A DNA stretch of 36,688 nucleotides, taken from Xanthoparmelia taractica. Taxonomy: Eukaryota; Ascomycota; Lecanoromycetes; Lecanorales; Parmeliaceae. Shown piece after piece: positions 32,207 to 36,688 of this stretch. Location: NCBI GenBank assembly GCA_033085395.1, contig MU853210.1:1-36688 (forward strand), read 5' to 3'. Position 1 is the stretch's first letter. Each line of letters opens with the position of its first letter. The notes below the pieces were generated by a model that saw only the letters and a list, made by a program, of their open reading frames with translations, was not told the DNA's origin and ran no database searches. A program made the position numbers and the translations under genes.

Positions 32207-33989
32207 CTATCTGACCCTCGATCTTCCGTTGAAATTGAGCCAGTCATCATTGAGGGGAGTAACAATGTCATCAAAGACCTTCTGTTGCAATTCCTCGTTG
32301 TCGAGGCTCAAGTCCCGCACATCGAATGGCTGATACAGACATCTCCAGACTGCGTCACCGTACGAGGTTCCCATCTCACTATAAACAAAAGTACACAATC
32401 TGTGTGCGGTCTTCATTTCCGTGGTCGCTTCTTCCCGATCTCCATCCTTTGGAATGTGCATATCCGCTATCGTTTTTCCGAAGCAGAGCTCGATCAGCGT
32501 TAGACCCAGGGCAAAGAGGACTTCACTGCGGACCAGATACGGTCCACGAAAACATGATTCGAAAGAGCGAAGAACGTTATTATCGGTCATGCAGAGTTTC
32601 CATGACATGTAAGGATACGCGTAGTCAGAGTCACTTGCTCGGTTGTTCTTCTCATGGAAGAATATGTCTTTGCTACTCCACTGTGGTTTGAGACATGACG
32701 TTCCATCCAGCTGAAGGACACTCGATGCAAGCGTCACTGCTATGCGTAGGCGGTCGTTTCTCGAAAGTGGGGTGCTGTGTGGTCCATTTCCAGAGCAGCT
32801 CAGGAGCTCATCAAGCGATTTTGATCGAGGCTCGGGACCAATCGTGGTGTTAGCTCGATACAGATAATGTTTGTGTTTGTTGTCCTCTTCATCTACTAGG
32901 AATCCTATGGCTTTCATTGGCCCGTGATTCGCACACAATGTGCTGCAAATGTCCGCGATTGACTCGCAGTCATAATCAATCGCAGTTGCTTGTAAGGAGT
33001 CCACTGTCATAGGGGAAATCGGGTCGGGACCGAACCTCACACCCCGAGACGGATTTTCTGGTCCGAAGCTGGTGGCGCTAGCAACTATCTGATCCAGCGA
33101 TGGTATAATCTCAACTTCCTGCCACTGAGAGGTCACCCCTGGACTTTCCTCCCCTTGCCTGGTAGACAGTAAGATTCGAAATCTGACTTTCGGCGCAGTG
33201 TCCGCGTTTACTGCTTCCAATCCGTCAGGTCTTGGTTCCAGTCGCAGGCTAGCCATATGGAGCATTCTGCAGCTACATTTCCAGGCTTTACCGGTGATGA
33301 GGACCTGATATAGACTTGCTGCATGTTTTCTTATGAGCTTCAGCTGAGCTAATGGACGCCTTAACCGGCGCTTCTGTCGGATAGGCTCCAAGTAAATGTT
33401 TTGATGGGTAATCTCTCGAAGATCTTTGTTGGCTTTGTAAATCACATCAAGGGTTTCCTTGTAGATGTTCCTTGAAAGGGTGACTTTCATTCTTTTCATC
33501 TCACGTTCCACTCTCGAATAATCATCTGGAAGTAGCTATTGAAGACTTATACTTAGCCTCCCAGCCGTATTAACGAAGGAAGTAAGATTTGGTACCCACC
33601 TTGCCTGAGGAGTCAATTCCCAGCTTCTCGCACATTGAATATAGAGCATTCACCATCTTATCCGACATACTCATATACACTGCATGAGAACGGCCCAAAC
33701 GTTGTCTGAGCTTGTCTCCATATTCAGGCTTCTTCCAAATAGCTCCTCTTGGTTCGGTCATGAGGTCTTTTATCTCGTCTTCTGATTAGACAATGCCTGT
33801 CAATAGTTCTTCCAACGTGTCCTGATAGTATACCCCTTGGGTGCCTATGATGTCGGCATATTCTTGAAGTCTGACGCGATACCTTCGCCAATATTTGATG
33901 GTTTGTACACCATCTACAAAGCGGACCATGCCATCTACCAGAATTGGAAAAACTGCAAGTGTGATACCTGCCACTTCAAACCCGCTCAT
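32207..33989 (-). pseudogene. DUF7580-type protein with an in-frame premature stop
   Basis: The start is the ATG at 33989 (MSGFEVAGITLAVFPILVDG). Exons are 33989-33600 and 33535-32207, joined in phase over a 64-bp intron (GTGGGT..CAATAG), giving 573 codons. The N-terminal helical part includes LEELLTGIV, SEDEIKDLM, IWKKPEYGDKLRQRL and a LGIDSSGK end. The C-terminal half carries LSRNDRLRIAVTLASSVLQL and YLVRSEVLFALGLTLIELC, which look like the kinase-like DUF7580 region common in fungal proteins near Helo/prion-type regulators. A TAA at 33788-33786 (codon 68) splits LLTGIV from SEDEI. Both sides are in one frame and I find no workable intron that removes it. A shorter product could start at Met77 (33761). 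A sequencing error is possible. Confidence 0.65.
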
Positions 33990-34582
33990 GGCTGTTGGTC
34001 GATGTGCTGTTAGGAGTAAAGGTAAGGGATTGTACACGGAGTTAGTTGGACGAGGCTGGCTTACGTGAGCACAGCGCTTCCTCGAAGCCGGTGATTGGCA
34101 GCAGAATATGCAACTTTGGGCTTAGAGCCTCGGCTGCTCGGGCGATAGCTACAGGGTCGCCGATGCTGACCCGCGAAGCAGTGTTGACGACGGTGTGCCA
34201 AATGGCTATTCCGTCAAGGATGGACTATCGGTCTCCAGCAGTTCGCGGTGCGGTTTGAAGTCTGACAGTCGGCAATTGGTGTGGGTTTGGTACCGGTCCA
34301 CTGACGTTTGACTAATTGGTACGCTGAATTAGGGCTGAGATTCAAGATAAGGTAGGGCTGACTTAGAGCCAAGACTTAGGCTTGGCGTTCGGATTCTTTC
34401 ATCGACCCACGTGTGGATTGATAGCTTCCAAAGTGCTCCAGTATGAGTTGAACTGTCATTTTGACAATTGGTTTCGTATGTCTGGTAGTTGGTGCAGTTT
34501 GGCCGCGAGAACCAGTTGGGGTCTTTGAATTATTGCCAACACTGCTGCGAAGCAACCTTTCAGGCCTTTGGCACCCTAGATC
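33990..34582. other. Divergent promoter region of DUF7580 and C2H2-TPR genes
   Basis: These 593 bp lie between the two divergent ATGs. The only open frame (34046-34258) has no protein-like features. Shared regulation of the two genes is possible but no specific site is evident to me. Confidence 0.5.
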
Positions 34583-36688
34583 ATGGCCACATCGATTTCA
34601 TCATCGATCATCGCCTGTTTGAAGTCGTTCAATGAGTTCATTGAGGACATCAAATATCCTCAGGATGCGAATGCGGCCGGACTTATTGCTAGTGCTTGGG
34701 AAGACGAATTGGGCCGCCTACGTCTATGGGCTGCGAACATCGGCGCTCACCAGACCGGTCAATCATCTTTAGATTTTCGGCTTAGAGATGCGTCCCACGT
34801 TCGCGAGCAGATCATAAAGCTTCTTCAGGGCCTCCTTCGGAGACTTCAGGATGCGAGGGATGTGCTGGCCGACGATGAAGAAAGCAATGACGACGAAGCT
34901 GCCGATGATGTTTTGGGAGGGGGGGACCCGAAGACTGAGATCGAGGAGCTCCAGGAAAGTCTTGCAACCAACATCAACTGTCTCTTTCAGATGTCAATGT
35001 TGGTTCGCAAACCTGCGCAGCACGATGTGTATCTAGGGTCAAAACGTGCTGACGTCGCCGCTTTTGAGCCATTCGACTACAACCACGTTAGGGAAAAACA
35101 CCCTAAAGCGGACGATGCACTTGCAAAACGCCTCGGGAAGGCTATCACACGTAGGCGCAAGTATCTGAAATATCGCGAAAGGCATGCCACCAAATTAAGG
35201 CAAGGCATTCGCGAAGTTGACCCGGGAGCTCGTGATTTCCAGCATGCCAACGAGCGTGAAATCATGACACTAGGCACTAAGAGTATTCTCTCCGATACTA
35301 TTGCTACAGACTTCGAACAGCGGAACATCGATTTCGACGACAAGTCCTCGAATACGGGTATTTCACAGACATCTTATGCGCCAACGCTACTTAGTGGAGG
35401 GAATGTGGCTATTCCTCGGCCTCCTAAAACTTCTTTGGGAGGAGTACCTTTCGAGTGCCCTTATTGCTTCTATGTTATTACAGTCGACGGAACCCGCTCA
35501 TGGAACAAGCATGTCTTCCAAGATCTTCAGCCATACATTTGCATATCCCCAACATGCACGACTCCGGACAAGCTGTACTCTACGAGACATGAATGGCTAC
35601 ATCACTCAAAAATGGTCCATCCAGCAGTGATGATGGATGACGGTACACCGAAAGATAGAAAAGGGGTTGCCACCTGTCCTCTGTGCAAGGAAGAAATTGA
35701 GTTTGGGAAACCAATTGACCGCCACCTTGCTCGTCATTTACAAGAACTTGCTTTGTTCATCTTGTCTGGTGGTGAGGAAGACTCTGACGTCAGCGAGGAC
35801 CAGGATGCTGAAACGAGTTCGGGCGCCGAAAGTGTACACCCCGCAGTATCTCATGATCGGTCGGAATCGTCAAAAGGTCCACCAGCTTCTCCGGTCGAGC
35901 ACTTAGCTGCTATCGATGTTATAGACTCTTCCTATGGGAAGCAAGAACACCGGAAGGATGAAGACGAGGAGAAGGCGCGCGAGAGGATAACCCTTTGTGA
36001 AAAGAAGGTCAGCGATAGGCAAAGACTGCTAGGACCAGAGCATCAAGACACATTGACGAGCATGGCCGAACTGGCAGAAGTATACAGTCTTCAAGAAGAG
36101 TATGAGAAGGCGGCGCCTTTGCTAAAGCATGTAATCGAAGTTAGGAAAGAATTACTTGGAGAAGAACATCCAGAAACACTACAGAGCATATATGAACTGG
36201 CACAGATTTATCATGCACAAAAGCATTGGGCAGACGCGGAAGTTTTGTGTCACCATGCTTTGAAGGGATACACGGAGACATTAGGCCCTCAACATGAAAA
36301 GACACTCCGTGTGATGCACCGCTTAGCCTCTATCTACAAACATGATTGGAAACTGGCAGAGGCGGAGGTGATGTATCAACAAGCATTAAGCGGATTTGAG
36401 AAGAGCTTGGGCCCTGGCCATCAACTCACACTCTCAGCAGCCAATGATTTAGGCGTTGTTTACGAACAACAGGGCAAGCTCGCAGAGGCGGAGGAGATGT
36501 ATCAACAAGCACTAAGTGGATTTGAGAAGATATTTGGCCGAGAGGATAGAAGGACATTCTCAAAAGTCCTGAGATTAGCCTTTGTTTACGAAAAGAATGG
36601 CATGCTCGCAAAGGCGGAGGTGATGTATCAACAAGCATTAAGCGGATTTGAGAAGAGCTTGGGCCCTGGCCATCAACTCACACTCTCA
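34583..36688 (+). CDS. C2H2 zinc-finger / TPR repeat protein, 3' end outside window
   Basis: From the ATG at 34583 the frame is open for 702 codons to the window edge, with no intron needed. Residues 1-280 are helical, with an acidic stretch around 100-120 (LADDEESNDDEAADD). Zinc-finger-like pairs follow: C292/C295 with H310; C320/C325 with H336-H346; and a classical C365-x2-C368-x12-H381-x3-H385 finger that runs into ARHLQELALFIL, a wording typical of fungal recognition proteins. A Ser/Glu/Asp-rich linker (about 395-460) leads to kinesin-light-chain-type TPRs of 42 residues from about 466 (for example LAEAEEMYQQALSGFEK, LGPGHQLTLS), still running at the edge. Such proteins often belong to NLR-like or incompatibility loci. 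Function is inferred. Confidence 0.88.
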   Translation, partial: MATSISSSIIACLKSFNEFIEDIKYPQDANAAGLIASAWEDELGRLRLWAANIGAHQTGQSSLDFRLRDASHVREQIIKLLQGLLRRLQDARDVLADDEESNDDEAADDVLGGGDPKTEIEELQESLATNINCLFQMSMLVRKPAQHDVYLGSKRADVAAFEPFDYNHVREKHPKADDALAKRLGKAITRRRKYLKYRERHATKLRQGIREVDPGARDFQHANEREIMTLGTKSILSDTIATDFEQRNIDFDDKSSNTGISQTSYAPTLLSGGNVAIPRPPKTSLGGVPFECPYCFYVITVDGTRSWNKHVFQDLQPYICISPTCTTPDKLYSTRHEWLHHSKMVHPAVMMDDGTPKDRKGVATCPLCKEEIEFGKPIDRHLARHLQELALFILSGGEEDSDVSEDQDAETSSGAESVHPAVSHDRSESSKGPPASPVEHLAAIDVIDSSYGKQEHRKDEDEEKARERITLCEKKVSDRQRLLGPEHQDTLTSMAELAEVYSLQEEYEKAAPLLKHVIEVRKELLGEEHPETLQSIYELAQIYHAQKHWADAEVLCHHALKGYTETLGPQHEKTLRVMHRLASIYKHDWKLAEAEVMYQQALSGFEKSLGPGHQLTLSAANDLGVVYEQQGKLAEAEEMYQQALSGFEKIFGREDRRTFSKVLRLAFVYEKNGMLAKAEVMYQQALSGFEKSLGPGHQLTLS
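36361..36688 (+). repeat. TPR-coding tandem repeat with a 76-nt exact copy
   Basis: Bases 36361-36436 are repeated exactly at 36613-36688, 252 nt apart (84 codons, two 42-residue TPRs). The intervening unit is a diverged copy. The window ends exactly at the end of the second copy, so the array probably continues. Confidence 0.9.

Noticed and set aside
33782..33833. 52-nt intron that would remove the TAA in the DUF7580 gene
   Set aside because: It shifts the frame into another stop within a few codons and deletes a segment that appears conserved in the family.
36426..36638. Minus-strand frame with an internal repeat
   Set aside because: It is the antisense shadow of the TPR repeats; its repetition reflects the plus-strand array.

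Overview
This window looks like nuclear DNA of a filamentous ascomycete (Pezizomycotina). Genes are single-exon or split by short introns (about 50-130 bp) with GT..AG ends and CTRAY-like branch sites. Genes lie on both strands with long gaps. The families are typical of moulds: HET domain, Helo-like/ankyrin, DUF7580, C2H2-TPR, Jen1-type carboxylate transporter, acyltransferase 3 and a GPI-anchored repeat protein. There is no bacterial-style operon structure. All starts and splice sites were chosen by eye.

Layout. 1-767: low-complexity DNA. 768-5643 (-): four-exon GYF-domain protein. 6688-8037 (+): Arg/Asp/Glu-rich disordered protein of unknown role. 8105-13200: gene-poor stretch with decayed pieces, including a broken NmrA-like oxidoreductase at 8574-9040 (-) and an interrupted small frame at 10553-11071 (-). 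13219-15837 (-): intact HET-domain protein, divergent from a Jen1-like monocarboxylate/H+ symporter (16041-17657, +), with two CreA-consensus sites in the 203-bp gap. 18574-20853 (+): Helo-like/ankyrin gene with a doubtful second junction or premature stop. 22262-23734 (-): acyltransferase 3. 24788-25564 (-): secreted GPI-type protein. 26320-27328 (+): Kelch-like gene with two apparent frameshifts. 28722-29153 (-): possible small spliced gene. 30996-31523 (-): small secreted protein. 32207-33989 (-): DUF7580 gene with an in-frame stop, divergent from 34583->36688 (+), a C2H2 zinc-finger plus TPR protein that runs off the window.

The main theme is fungal self/non-self recognition. Four genes (HET, Helo-like/ankyrin, DUF7580, C2H2-TPR) belong to families used in heterokaryon incompatibility or NLR-like signalling. 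One or two of them appear inactivated, and the TPR gene carries a 76-nt exact internal repeat, which suggests rapid repeat turnover. The GYF protein, transporter, acyltransferase and cell-wall-type proteins are probably housekeeping or metabolic neighbours. I did not find a clearly new system. The strongest candidate for one is the divergent DUF7580 / C2H2-TPR pair at the right end.
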